Of a stretch of 64,000 nucleotides of DNA, positions 1 through 14,800 are shown piece by piece; the stretch's first letter is position 1, and every line of letters starts with the position of its first letter. The stretch comes from Stutzerimonas stutzeri KOS6. GTDB taxonomy: Bacteria; Pseudomonadota; Gammaproteobacteria; Pseudomonadales; Pseudomonadaceae. The notes under the pieces were generated by a model, which did no database searches, was not told the origin of the DNA, and saw only the letters and a list, made by a program, of their open reading frames with translations. The stretch spans positions 593,254 to 657,253 of the forward strand of contig NZ_KK020676.1 in NCBI RefSeq assembly GCF_000307775.2. Reading direction: 5' to 3'. The position numbers and the translations under genes are program-made.

Positions 1-93
1 CCCCGTGTTGACGCTCCATCAGTGCAATGGATGAAGCTAGGCAATGGAAAACCGCGGTCCTTAGACTCGGGCCGATAAAAACGGAGGTTGACC

Positions 94-1896
94 ATGACCG
101 AGACCCTGCTCTGCCCGCGTAACCTGGCGTTCGAACTCTACGAAGTGCTGGATGCCGAGGCCCTGACGCGCCGCGAGCGCTTCGCCGATCACAGTCGCGA
201 AACCTTCGACGCCGCCATCGGTACCGCGCGCACCATTGCCGAGAAATACTTCGCACCGCACAACCGCAAGTCCGACGAGCATGAGCCGCAGTACGTCAAC
301 GGCGAAGCGGTGCTGATTCCCGAGGTCAAACCGGCCGTGGATGCCTTCATCGAGGCGGGCTTCCACAACGCCCAGCGCAGTTTCGAGGACGGCGGCATGC
401 AGATGCCGAACCTGCTGTCGCGGGCCTGCTTCGCCCACTTCCAGTCGGCCAACATCGCCACCAGCTCCTATCCGATGCTGAGCATGGGCGCCTCGCACCT
501 GATCGAAACCTTCGGCTCCGACGCGCAGAAGCAGCGTTTCCTGCAACCGATGCTCGAAGGCCGCTTCTTCGGCACCATGGCGCTCACCGAGCCGCACGCC
601 GGCTCCTCGCTGTCGGACATCCGCACCCGCGCCGAGCCCGCCGCCGATGGCAGCTATCGGCTCAAGGGCAACAAGATCTTCATCTCCGGCGGCGACCACC
701 CGCTATCGGAAAACATCGTGCACATGGTGCTGGCCAAGCTGCCGGACGCGCCGCCCGGGGTAAAGGGCATCAGCCTGTTCATCGTGCCGAAGTACCTGGT
801 CAACGACGACGGCAGCCTGGGCCAGCGCAACGACGTGCTGCTGGCCGGCCTGTTCCACAAGATGGGCTGGCGTGGCACCACCTCCACCGCGCTGAACTTC
901 GGCGACAACGGTGAGTGCGTCGGCTATCTGGTAGGCGAGCCGCACAAGGGCCTGACCTACATGTTCCAGATGATGAACGAGGCGCGCATCGGCGTCGGCA
1001 TGGGCGCGATCATGCTTGGCTATGCCGGCTACCTCTATTCGTTGAATTACGCCCGCGAGCGTCCGCAGGGTCGCCTGCCGGACGGCAAGGACCCGGCTTC
1101 GACCCAGGTGCCGATCATCGAGCACACCGACGTCAAGCGTATGCTGCTGATGCAGAAGGCCTACGTCGAAGGCGCCTTCGACCTGGGCTTGTACTCCGCG
1201 CGGCTGGTGGACGACGAGCACACGGCTGACAGCGAAGAGGAGCGCCGCAACGCCAGTGAACTGCTTGACCTGCTCACCCCCATCGTCAAGTCCTGGCCTT
1301 CGGAGTTCTGCCTGAAGGCCAACGAGCTGGCGATCCAGATTCTCGGCGGCCACGGCTACACCCGCGAATACCCGGTGGAGCAGTATTACCGCGACAACCG
1401 CCTCAACCCGATCCACGAGGGCACCCATGGCATCCAGTCGCTGGACCTGCTCGGCCGCAAGCTGATACAGAACAAGGGCGCTGGCCTGCGCCAGCTGCTC
1501 GGGCTGATTCAGGACAGCTGCCGGCAGGCCGCTGCATACGACTCGCTGAGCACCCTGCGCCAGCCACTGGAACAGCACATCGCTCGCCTCACCCAGATAA
1601 CCCAGGCGCTGCTTGGCGACCTGATGGCCGGCAAGGTCAACCAGGCCCTGGCGAACTCGGCGCTGTACCTGAAGGTGTTCGGTCACGCGGTGGTCGGCTG
1701 GCGCTGGCTGGAACAGGCACTGCGAGCCGAACGCGGGCTGGCCGGGGGCAATCCGGCCAATGCCGACTTCTACCGCGGCAAACTGCAGGCCGCACGCTAC
1801 TTCCTGACCTGGGAAGTGCCGGGCTGCGCCCATGAGCTGGCCATTCTCGAAGCACGCGACGAAACCTGCCTGGCGATGCAGGACGCCTGGTTCTGA
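94..1896 (+). CDS. Acyl-CoA dehydrogenase with C-terminal extension domain
   Basis: A 600-residue flavoprotein of the acyl-CoA dehydrogenase superfamily, expected to oxidise an acyl-CoA at the alpha-beta bond and pass electrons to ETF in the cytoplasm. The order is an N-terminal helical domain, a middle beta domain with [14 protein letters not shown] (about residues 161-174), a helical FAD domain with [20 protein letters not shown], and a terminal domain typical of the 590-600 residue members. The segment [19 protein letters not shown] carries the expected catalytic Glu (HEGTHG). I chose ATG 94 because GGAGG at 83-87 is well spaced; a TTG at 88 is less likely. A strong terminator follows, so it looks monocistronic. 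Acyl chain preference cannot be read from the sequence. Confidence 0.9.
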   Translation: MTETLLCPRNLAFELYEVLDAEALTRRERFADHSRETFDAAIGTARTIAEKYFAPHNRKSDEHEPQYVNGEAVLIPEVKPAVDAFIEAGFHNAQRSFEDGGMQMPNLLSRACFAHFQSANIATSSYPMLSMGASHLIETFGSDAQKQRFLQPMLEGRFFGTMALTEPHAGSSLSDIRTRAEPAADGSYRLKGNKIFISGGDHPLSENIVHMVLAKLPDAPPGVKGISLFIVPKYLVNDDGSLGQRNDVLLAGLFHKMGWRGTTSTALNFGDNGECVGYLVGEPHKGLTYMFQMMNEARIGVGMGAIMLGYAGYLYSLNYARERPQGRLPDGKDPASTQVPIIEHTDVKRMLLMQKAYVEGAFDLGLYSARLVDDEHTADSEEERRNASELLDLLTPIVKSWPSEFCLKANELAIQILGGHGYTREYPVEQYYRDNRLNPIHEGTHGIQSLDLLGRKLIQNKGAGLRQLLGLIQDSCRQAAAYDSLSTLRQPLEQHIARLTQITQALLGDLMAGKVNQALANSALYLKVFGHAVVGWRWLEQALRAERGLAGGNPANADFYRGKLQAARYFLTWEVPGCAHELAILEARDETCLAMQDAWF

Positions 1897-1920
1897 CCCT
1901 CCCCGCAGATCTTGTTACAA

Positions 1921-1947
1921 CGCCCCGCTTGTGCGGGGCGCTTTTTT
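1921..1947 (+). terminator. Rho-independent terminator after the acyl-CoA dehydrogenase
   Basis: A perfect 8-bp GC stem, CGCCCCGC / GCGGGGCG, with a TTGT loop is followed by CTTTTTT. It lies 24 bases after the stop codon. Confidence 0.9.
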
Positions 1948-2024
1948 GACAGCCCGTCAAATCATCAGGTTAGAATCGCTGGCATGCCCCCTGCATGTGG
2001 CGGCAATAACCTGGGAGAAGCGCA

Positions 2025-3770
2025 TTGGACGTCGGCAACATCAACCACCTGTTCTTTATCGGTGCCTTGTTGGTTGCGGCGAGCATCCTCATGAGTTCGC
2101 TGTCGAATCGCCTCGGCGTGCCGATCCTGGTCATCTTTCTCGCCGTCGGCATGCTCGCCGGCGTCGACGGCATTGGCGGTATCGTCTTCGAGGACTACCA
2201 GCTGGCGTTCGTCATCAGCAACCTGGCGCTGGCGGTAATCCTGCTCGATGGCGGCATGCGTACCCGCACCACCACCTTCCGCGTCGCACTCAAGCCGGCG
2301 TTCTCCCTCGCCACCATTGGCGTGGCGATCACCTCCGGCCTGACCGGGCTGGCCGCCGCCTGGCTGTTCGACCTGCCGCTGCTGCAGGGCCTGCTGATCG
2401 GCGCCATCGTCGGCTCCACCGATGCCGCCGTGGTGTTCAACCTGCTCAATGGCAAGGGGCTCAACGAGCGGGTCGGCTCGACCCTGGAAATCGAATCGGG
2501 CAGCAACGACCCGATGGCGATGTTCCTCACCGTCGCACTGATCGACATGCTGCTCGCCGGCCGCAGCAGCTTCGGCTGGGATTTCCTGCTCAGCCTGCTG
2601 CAACAGTTCGGCATCGGTACCGTGCTCGGCCTGCTCGGCGGCTGGCTGTTGCTGCAACTGATCAACCGGCTATCGGTGGCGGACGGCCTCTATCCGCTGC
2701 TGGCGGTGGCCGGCGGGCTGATGATCTTCGCCCTGTCCGGCGCCATCGGCGGCAGTGGCATTCTGGCGATCTACGTCTGCGGACTGCTGCTGGGCAACCG
2801 GCCGATCCGCAACCGCCACGGCATCCTGCACATGTTCGACGGCCTGGCCTGGCTCAGCCAGATCGGCATGTTCCTGGTGCTCGGCCTGCTGCTCACGCCC
2901 AGCGAGTTGCTGCCCATCGCCCTGCCCGCACTGGCGCTCTCGCTGTGGATGATTCTGTTCGCCCGGCCGCTGGCGGTATTCCTCAGCCTGCTGCCGTTTC
3001 GCAGCTTTCATCTGCGCGAGCGCCTGTTCATCTCCTGGATCGGCCTGCGCGGCGCGGTGCCGGTGATTCTCGCGGTCTTCCCGCTGATGGCCGGGCTGGA
3101 GAACGCCCAGCTGTTCTTCAACGTGGCGTTCTTCATCGTACTGGTATCGCTGTTGCTACAGGGCTCGACGCTGGCCTGGGCGGCAAAGAAGGCCAAGGTC
3201 GAGGTGCCACCTTCGCCGATGCCGGTCTCGCGCACCGGCTTGCAGGTGCATACCACCAGCCAGTGGGAAATGTTCGTCTACCGCCTGAGTGCCAGCAAAT
3301 GGTGCGTCGGTGCGGCCCTGCGTGAGCTGAAGATGCCGCCGGGCACGCGCATCGCCGCGCTGTTCCGTGGCAAGGAGCTGCTGCACCCGTCAGGCAGCAC
3401 CCGGCTGCAGGTCGACGACATCCTCTGCGTGATCGGCCACGACGAAGACTTGCCGGCCCTCGGCAAGCTGTTCAGCCAGGCGCCCAAGCGCGGCCAGGAC
3501 CTGCGCTTCTTCGGTGACTTCATCCTCGAGGCCGATGCCCAGCTCAGCGCCATCACTGCACTCTACGGCCTCAAGCTCGGCGAGGTGGACGGCGAACAGA
3601 GCATCGGCAACTTCATGGCCGAAGAGGTCGGCGGCCGCCCCGTGGTGGGCGATCAGCTCGAATGGAACGGCCTCATCTGGACCGTGGCAGCGATGGAAGC
3701 CGGCGCAGTGCGCAAGGTCGGCCTGAAGTTTCCGGAAGGCGACAAGCCCGGCCCGCAATTGATGTTCTAG
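2025..3770 (+). CDS. nhaP2: K+/H+ antiporter, CPA1 family (NhaP2/CvrA type)
   Basis: A 581-residue inner-membrane cation/proton antiporter. About 12 hydrophobic segments fill residues 1-390, with CPA1 hallmarks such as [12 protein letters not shown] and [14 protein letters not shown], where the ND pair is the expected ion-binding site. A cytosolic part follows with a TrkA-C-like segment ([20 protein letters not shown]) and a CorC/HlyC-like end. This architecture and length match NhaP2/CvrA potassium/proton antiporters, which protect against K+ or osmotic imbalance. The start is TTG at 2025, supported by GGGAG at 2013-2017; no in-frame ATG gives a full first helix. Na+ rather than K+ specificity cannot be excluded from sequence. 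Confidence 0.88.
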   Translation: MDVGNINHLFFIGALLVAASILMSSLSNRLGVPILVIFLAVGMLAGVDGIGGIVFEDYQLAFVISNLALAVILLDGGMRTRTTTFRVALKPAFSLATIGVAITSGLTGLAAAWLFDLPLLQGLLIGAIVGSTDAAVVFNLLNGKGLNERVGSTLEIESGSNDPMAMFLTVALIDMLLAGRSSFGWDFLLSLLQQFGIGTVLGLLGGWLLLQLINRLSVADGLYPLLAVAGGLMIFALSGAIGGSGILAIYVCGLLLGNRPIRNRHGILHMFDGLAWLSQIGMFLVLGLLLTPSELLPIALPALALSLWMILFARPLAVFLSLLPFRSFHLRERLFISWIGLRGAVPVILAVFPLMAGLENAQLFFNVAFFIVLVSLLLQGSTLAWAAKKAKVEVPPSPMPVSRTGLQVHTTSQWEMFVYRLSASKWCVGAALRELKMPPGTRIAALFRGKELLHPSGSTRLQVDDILCVIGHDEDLPALGKLFSQAPKRGQDLRFFGDFILEADAQLSAITALYGLKLGEVDGEQSIGNFMAEEVGGRPVVGDQLEWNGLIWTVAAMEAGAVRKVGLKFPEGDKPGPQLMF

Positions 3771-3780
3771 CGCCACCACA

Positions 3781-3799
3781 GCCGCCAAACGAGGCGGCT
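3781..3799 (+). terminator. Possible weak terminator hairpin after nhaP2
   Basis: GCCGCC and GGCGGC form a 6-bp stem with a six-base loop, 11 bases after the stop. There is no T tract, so it may be only an mRNA 3' hairpin. Confidence 0.3.
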
Positions 3800-3884
3800 T
3801 CGCCGTTCGGTTGCGCGGTACTCGCGCTGGACAAGCCCAGCCCGTAGACTTCCGCACTTTCCAGTCACCCGCGTCACTGCCCTC

Positions 3885-8727
<4,843 letters not shown>

Positions 8728-8783
8728 TGGCAAAGCAGCGAGGCGCCTGACGGCCCGCCGATTTCGGCACCGCGGACGAAAAG

Positions 8784-8859
8784 CATCGCCCCGGGGGCGG
8801 GCCTCCCACAAAGCAATCGTGCACCAAAACCCGTGGGAGGCGCGCCCCCGCGGCGATCG
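8784..8859. repeat. REP-like inverted pair
   Basis: The arm CCCCGGGGGCGGGCCTCCCAC (8788-8808) lies opposite GTGGGAGGCGCGCCCCCGCGG (8833-8853), about 25 bases apart. The two arms are near-complementary, as in paired REP sequences (REPINs) of Pseudomonas. The second arm is also the head of the first unit of the tandem array. No RAYT transposase is present in the window. Confidence 0.65.
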
Positions 8860-9192
8860 CAGGCCACAGGCCTGCCGGAACAACCAACACCGCGCCCCGG
8901 AACCAACATCAAAAACAGTCGGTGCGCACTGAACCCGTGGGAGGCGCGCCCACGCGGCGATAGCAGGCCACAGGCCTGCCGGAACAACCAACACCGCGCC
9001 CCGGAACCAACATCAAAAGCAGTCGGTGCGCACTGAACCCGTGGGAGGCGCGCCCCCGCGGCGATAGCAGGGCACAGGCCTGCCGGAACAACCGACACCG
9101 CGCCCCGGAACCAACATCAAAAGCAGTCGGTGCGCACTGAACCCGTGGGAGGCGCGCCCACGCGGCGATAGCAGGCCACAGGCCTGCCGGAA
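8830..9192. repeat. 104-bp tandem repeat array with REP-like heads
   Basis: Units begin at 8830, 8934 and 9038, each exactly 104 bp long, with a partial fourth unit from 9142 to about 9192. Each begins CCCGTGGGAGGCGCGCCC, contains the palindrome CAGGCCACAGGCCTG, and ends near GTCGGTGCGCACTGAA. The copies differ at a few bases; the base after GCGCGCCC alternates C, A, C, A. The array lies between convergent selO (plus) and the 9203-10393 kinase gene (minus), and ends 10 bases past the kinase stop codon. No credible gene is seen in 8728-9202. Confidence 0.9.
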
Positions 9193-9202
9193 GAGCAGGC
9201 GC

Positions 9203-10393
9203 CTACTCGCCCAGCGGTAGCAGCACGTGGAACCGCGAGCCCTGGCCTTCCTCGCTCTGCACCTGGATACGCCCGTTGTGCGCCTTGACGATCTGGTCGG
9301 CAATGAACAGGCCCAGCCCCAGCCCGGCACTGCTTTCGCTGCCCTCGGCGCGCTCGAACTGACAGAAAATGCGCTCCAGGCTCTTCTGACTGATGCCGAT
9401 GCCATGGTCGCGGACCTGTATGCAAGCGCCCTCCGGGCACGAGCCAACGCTGACCTGAACCGGCCGGCCGGCCCCGTAACGCATGGCGTTGGTCAGCAGG
9501 TTCGCCAGCACCTGCTCGATGCGGAACGCATCCCATACACCGATGACCGGCTCGTTGCTTTCAAGGTGCAGCTCGCAACCACAGGACTCCATCTGCGCTG
9601 CGAAGCTTTCCACGACGTTGCTCACCAGTTGCGTGAGATCGATGCGCGACGGCCGGATCGACAGTTTGCCGGTGCGGATGCGCGAGACGTCGAGCATGTC
9701 GTCGATCAGCCGGATCAGGCTTTGGATCTGCCGTTCGTCCTTGTCCACCATGCCGCGCAGCCGCTCTTCGCTGAATGCCGAAAAATTGTTGCGCGCGAGC
9801 TGCAGCCTGCGCAGCTGTACCTCGAGAATCAGGGTGTTGAGCGGAGTCTTGAGCTCATGGGAAACGATCGACATGAAGTCGTCGCGCATGCGCACGGCGT
9901 CCTCCAGTTCGGCCTTGGTGCTACGCAACTCATCGAGCAGCACTTCCTGTTCGCGGCGACTGTGCTCCAGCGCTTCGAGCTGCCGGGCCAGGCGCTTGCG
10001 GCCCCGGTAGAGGTCGACGAATACACTGACCTTGCTGCGCACCGCGTGGGCGTCCAGCGGCTTGTGCATGAAATCCACGGCACCGCTCTCGTAGCCCTTG
10101 AAGGCATAGTTGAGCTCGCGTCCGGCGGCGCTGACGAAGACGATGGGAATCTGCTTGGTGCGCTCGGTGCCGCGCATCATCTCGGCCAACTGGAAGCCGT
10201 CCATGCCCGGCATCTGCACGTCGAGGATTGCCAGCGCAAACTCGTGCCGCAGCAACAGCTCCAGCGCCTGCTCGGCCGATTCGGCCTGATGAACCCGTAT
10301 GCCGGGCGCCTGCAACAGGGCGTCCAGTGCCAGCAGGTTTTCCGGCAGGTCATCGACGATCAGTAGATTCACCTCGTCGGTACGCTCGTGCAT
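9203..10393 (-). CDS. Response regulator-histidine kinase (REC-HisKA-HATPase)
   Basis: A 396-residue cytoplasmic protein with the receiver domain first. LLIVDDLPENLLALD opens the REC domain, the phospho-acceptor is Asp58 (LAILDVQMPGMDG), and KPLDAHAVRSKV closes it. A coiled coil (about 125-170) leads into a histidine kinase with His179 (SIVSHELKTPLN), then an ATPase domain with VLANLLTNAMRYG, VRDHGIGIS and GLGLGLFIADQIV. There is no sensor or membrane segment, so the input is probably phosphotransfer to Asp58 from the operon's hybrid kinase. The start is ATG 10393, with GGAG just upstream, two bases after the cheB stop codon; it is therefore the last gene of a translationally coupled operon. 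The output partner is not visible. Confidence 0.85.
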   Translation of the reverse strand: MHERTDEVNLLIVDDLPENLLALDALLQAPGIRVHQAESAEQALELLLRHEFALAILDVQMPGMDGFQLAEMMRGTERTKQIPIVFVSAAGRELNYAFKGYESGAVDFMHKPLDAHAVRSKVSVFVDLYRGRKRLARQLEALEHSRREQEVLLDELRSTKAELEDAVRMRDDFMSIVSHELKTPLNTLILEVQLRRLQLARNNFSAFSEERLRGMVDKDERQIQSLIRLIDDMLDVSRIRTGKLSIRPSRIDLTQLVSNVVESFAAQMESCGCELHLESNEPVIGVWDAFRIEQVLANLLTNAMRYGAGRPVQVSVGSCPEGACIQVRDHGIGISQKSLERIFCQFERAEGSESSAGLGLGLFIADQIVKAHNGRIQVQSEEGQGSRFHVLLPLGE

Positions 10394-10395
10394 GG

Positions 10396-10998
10396 TCACT
10401 CCAGTTCTCGCAACAATTGATGGATGTCGCGAAGGGGCAAGATAAAATCCGGCGCGAAACGCCGGAGTGCTGCACGTGGCATGGTCGCAACCGCCGCTTC
10501 GGAAGGGTCCTGAACCACGGTCAGCCCGCCGCTGCGATGAATCGCCTCGAGACCCGCTGCGCCATCCTCGTTGGCACCGGTGAGCAGTAAGCCTGCGACC
10601 TGCTCGCCCCATACATCCGCAGCAGACTCGAACAGCACGTCGATGGACGGCCGCGAGTAATGCACGGGGTCGTCCTGACTCAGCGAAAGGCTGCAGTCGC
10701 GCTCGACCAGCAGATGATAGCCCGGTGCTGCAAAGTACAGCGTTGCGCCGCGGACCGTGTCCTTGTCTTCGGCCTCCTTGACCAGCAACTGCGTTCGACG
10801 CCGAAAAATCTCGGCCAGATGGGTAGGGCCATTGGCTGGAACGTGCTGAACCACCAGCAGCGGCAGACGGAAATCACTCGGCAGAGCGTCGAGCACCACC
10901 CCGAGCGCCTCCAGCCCACCGGCGGAGGTGCCGATCACGACGGCCTCGATGGGTGGCTGGCGGCGCGTCTGCAAAATGGCTAGCGCGTGGTTGCTCAT
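10396..10998 (-). CDS. cheB: CheB-type protein-glutamate methylesterase, catalytic domain only
   Basis: A 200-residue protein matching the catalytic domain of CheB, without the usual N-terminal receiver. Triad positions are visible: Ser in VIGTSAGGLEAL (about residue 24), His in VVQHVPAN, and Asp in LTGANEDGAAG. CheB enzymes hydrolyse methyl-glutamates (and deamidate Gln) on chemoreceptors. No chemoreceptor, CheA or CheW is encoded nearby, so the target may be a non-chemotaxis protein such as the hybrid kinase. Its ATG overlaps the cheR stop as ATGA (10995-10998). Without a receiver, regulation must be by interaction or by substrate. Confidence 0.85.
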   Translation of the reverse strand: MSNHALAILQTRRQPPIEAVVIGTSAGGLEALGVVLDALPSDFRLPLLVVQHVPANGPTHLAEIFRRRTQLLVKEAEDKDTVRGATLYFAAPGYHLLVERDCSLSLSQDDPVHYSRPSIDVLFESAADVWGEQVAGLLLTGANEDGAAGLEAIHRSGGLTVVQDPSEAAVATMPRAALRRFAPDFILPLRDIHQLLRELE

Positions 10999-11813
10999 AG
11001 CTTGCGGAAGATCCTTTCCGATTTGTCGAACGGCTCGTAAAGACCGGCGAAGGCCGAGAGCTCGACGGTTTCCTTGCTGCCAAGACCGAGGAAGCCACGG
11101 TGGCAGAGCGACTCGTGGAACAGGCCGAAAGCGCGGTCCTGCAGCGGCTTGTTGAAATAGATCAGCACGTTGCGGCAGGAGATCAGGTGCGTTTCGGAAA
11201 AAACGCTGTCGGTGGCCAGGCTATGGTCGGCAAAGGTGACGTTTTCCTTCAACGACTTGTCCATGATCGCCGACTCGTAAGCGGCGGTGTAATAGTCGGA
11301 GAAGCTGGCAGTGCCTCCGGATTGCTGGTAGTTGGCGGTGTACTGGCGCAGGTGGCCGATGGCGAATATGCCCTGGCGCGCCTGCTCCAGCGAGCGCGGG
11401 TTGATGTCGGTGGCGTAGATGATCGAGCGCTCGAGCAAGCCCTCTTCCTTGAGCAGAATGGCCATCGAATAGACCTCCTCGCCGGTGCTGCAACCTGCGA
11501 TCCAGATCTTCAGCGACGGATAGGTGCGCAAGACCGGCACCACCTGCTCGCGCAGCGCCCGGTAGTAACCGGGGTCGCGAAACATCTCGCTGACCGGGAT
11601 GGTCAAATACTGCAGCAGGTCCATGAACGCCTGCGGGTCGTAGAGGATCTTGCGCTGCAGTGCGGAGATGCCGTCGCACTGCAACTGCTTCAATGCCAGC
11701 AACACCCGGCGCTTGAGCGAGGCGCCGGAGTAGTCGCGAAAGTCGTAGCTGTACTTGAGGTAGATGGCCTCGATCAGCAGCTTGAGTTCGATCTCGACAT
11801 TGCGGTCGGGCAT
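10995..11813 (-). CDS. cheR: CheR-type protein-glutamate O-methyltransferase
   Basis: A 272-residue SAM-dependent methyltransferase of the CheR family. An N-terminal helical domain (LIEAIYLKYSYDFRDYSGAS) precedes the Rossmann methyltransferase domain with the SAM motif IWIAGCSTGEEVYSMA (about residues 104-119), YATDINPRSLEQAR and LISCRNVLIYFNKPLQDR. It should methylate glutamyl side chains of a signalling protein. It begins one base after the stop of the upstream hybrid kinase and overlaps cheB by four bases, so all are made from one message. The pair forms an orphan methylation/demethylation module with no classical che genes in view. Confidence 0.9.
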   Translation of the reverse strand: MPDRNVEIELKLLIEAIYLKYSYDFRDYSGASLKRRVLLALKQLQCDGISALQRKILYDPQAFMDLLQYLTIPVSEMFRDPGYYRALREQVVPVLRTYPSLKIWIAGCSTGEEVYSMAILLKEEGLLERSIIYATDINPRSLEQARQGIFAIGHLRQYTANYQQSGGTASFSDYYTAAYESAIMDKSLKENVTFADHSLATDSVFSETHLISCRNVLIYFNKPLQDRAFGLFHESLCHRGFLGLGSKETVELSAFAGLYEPFDKSERIFRKL

Positions 11814-11814
11814 T

Positions 11815-14800
11815 TCACAACAACTCCACTTTCGGCAGCCAGACGCGGATCAGCGAGAACAGGCGGTCCAGGTCGATGGGCTTGGCCAGGTAATCGTTGG
11901 CACCGGCGCGCAGGCAGCGCTCTTGGTCGTCCCTCATGGCCTTGGCGGTGACGGCGATGATCGGCAGCTTGGCGAAGCGGCTTTCCCTACGAATTTCCTG
12001 TATGGCGGTGAAGCCGTCCATCTCCGGCATCATGATGTCCATCAGCACCAGGTCGATGTCGACATCATGTTGCAGCTTGTCGATAGCCTCCAAACCGTTG
12101 CGGGCGATTTCCACCAGCGCGCCCTTCTGTTCCAGCGCACTGGTCAGGGCGAAGACGTTGCGCACGTCGTCGTCCACCACCAGGATTTTGCGTCCCTCGA
12201 AGGCCTTTTCGCGGCTGCGCGCGCTCTTGAGCATTTTCTGCCGCTCCGGTGGCATGTCCGACTCGACCTTGTGCAGGAACAGCGTGACCTCGTCGAGCAG
12301 GCGCTCCGGCGAGCGCGCACCCTTGATGATGATCGAACGCGAATATTTGAGCAGTGCCGCTTCTTCGTCGCGGGTGAGGTTGCGCCCGGTGTAGACGATC
12401 ACCGGCGGGAACGAGCAAATGTCTTCCTTGGCCATGCGTTCGAGCAGCTCGCTGCCGTCCATGTCCGGCAGTTTGAGATCGATGATCATGCAATCGAAGA
12501 CCGTGTCGCGCAGCAGTTCGAGTGCCTGTTCGCCGAACTCGACGGCGGTGATCTCGACGTCGACATCCTCGATCAGCCGCGAGACGCTCTCGCGCTGGCG
12601 AGCATCGTCCTCGACCAGCAGGATGCGTTTGACCTTCTGCGCCAGCTTGGCTTCCAGGCGGCCGAACACCTCCTTGAGCTCATCGCGCGAAGCCGGCTTC
12701 ATGGCATAGCCCACCGCCCCCATTTGCAGCGCGGCCTCCCTGCGGTCCTCGACGGAAACCACGTGCACCGGGATATGCCGGGTAGCCGGATTCTCCTTGA
12801 GACGCTCGAGCACGGTCAGGCCGGAATGGTCGGGCAGGCGCATATCGAGCAGGATCGCGTCGGGCTTGTACTGTGCCGCCGTGTCGAAGCCATCATCGGC
12901 ATTCTGCGCCAGCAGGCAGCTGTACTGCAGCTCATGGGCCAGATCGTGGAGGATGCGCGCGAACTGCGGCTCGTCCTCGATCACCAGTATGCAGCGCTCC
13001 TTGAACGGCAGGTTGTCGCGGTCATCGGGCCAGCGCGGTACGGGCGCGGCGGCCCGATGCAGCAGGTCACGCTCGGTGCTTCGTTCAGCCGTGATCGCCG
13101 GCATGACAGCAGCAGCCGGGGCGGCAGCGACCGGCTGCGCCGCCACAGGCGTGACCGTCTGCACTGCGGTGTAGTTTTCCGGCAGCACCAGGGTGAAGGT
13201 GCTGCCCGCCCCCGGAGTACTCTGCACCTCGATCCGGCCACCGAGCAGGCGTGCCAGCTCACGGGAGATGGACAGGCCCAACCCGGTGCCGCCGTAACGC
13301 CGGTTGGTGGTGCCGTCGGCCTGGCGAAAGGCTTCGAAGATCGCTTGCTGCTGTTCATGCGCGATGCCGATGCCGGTGTCGCGCACGGCGAAGGCCAGCT
13401 GGTCTTCGCCACGCCGCTCGACATGCAGGATCACCGAACCTTTCTCGGTGAATTTGAAGGCATTGGCCAGCAGATTCTTGAGGATCTGCTCCAGACGCTG
13501 GCAGTCGGTGAACAGGCTCGCCGGCAGGTCGTCCGCCAGCTCCACGCTGAACTGCAGCGACCTTTCCATCGCCTGCGGCAGGAACAGACTCTTCATGCCA
13601 CCGACAAGGCGACTGAGAACGGTCACTTCGGCATGTACCTCGAGCTTGCCGGCTTCGACCTTGGAAATGTCGAGGATGTCGTTGATCAGGTTGAGCAGGT
13701 CGTTGCCCGCCGAATAGATGGAACGGGCGAACTGCACCTGATCGTCGCTGAGGTTGTCCTCGGGGTTGTCCGCCAACAGCTTGGCCAGGATAAGCGAGCT
13801 GTTCAGCGGCGTGCGCAGCTCGTGGGACATGTTGGCGAGAAATTCGGATTTGTAGCGGCTGGCGCGCTGCAGTTCGTCGGCGCGCTGCTCGAGCATCAGC
13901 TGGGCTTCGTTCAGGCGCTGATTCTTCTCGTCCATCTCGTCGCGCTGGCGTGCCAGGGTGTTGGTCTGCTCAGCCAGTTGCTCGTTGGTCTGCTCCAACT
14001 CGGCCTGTTGCTCCTCCAGATGCGCCTGGGATTCGCGCAGGGCATTGGATTGCTCTTCCAGTTCCTCGTTGGCGGCACGCAGCTCCTCCTGCTGCACCTG
14101 CAGTTCCTCGTTGAGCTGCTGGGTCTCGGCCAGCACCCGCTGCAGCCGCTGGCGGTAACGCGCCGCCTCGATGGCCGAACCGATACTGGGCACGATCCGC
14201 CGCAGCAACTCGCTATCCTGCTCGCGCAGCGGCCGCAGGAAGCCCAGCTCGATCACCCCATTGAGCAGGCCGCTGTCTTCCACCGGTACGATGAGCACCG
14301 AACGCGGCGTGGTATCGCCCAGCGCCGAGCTCACCTTGAGGTAGTTCGCCGGCAGATCTTCGAGGGCCATCACCCGACGCTCCAGCGCCGCCTGGCCGAC
14401 CAGGCCGGAGCCGACATCGAGGCTGCGGCCACTCTGGATGTGTTCCGGATCGTAGGCATACTCGGCGACGCGCTGCAGCTTGCCATCCTGCATGACATAA
14501 AGCGCGCCAACCGCCGCATCGATGTAGCGCGCGAGAAAGGTCAGTACAGCCTGGCCCAGCGCCGAAAGAGCCTGCTCGCCGATGATCGCGTCACTGAGCT
14601 GCGACTGCCCGGTGCGATACCAAGCCTGCTGCTCCAGCGCCTCGGCATGAACCTGCTGTTTGCGCAGGGATTCCGAGTAGGTCTGCGACAGGTAGGTCAA
14701 GTCGCGGCGCCCCAGGTACACCAGCAGGCCACTGACGACCAGGCTGAACAGCAGAAAGCCGCCAATCAGCACAGTAGTGATGACTTCCGACGTTTCGGTG

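Noticed and set aside
8830..9192. Possible CRISPR array
   Set aside because: The unit is 104 bp and nearly identical throughout, with no short repeats alternating with unique spacers, and no cas genes.
8909..9447. Several frames encoding repeated CSGRPVACYRR-type peptides
   Set aside because: They are translations of the 104-bp repeat array; the repetition is in the DNA, not in a protein family.
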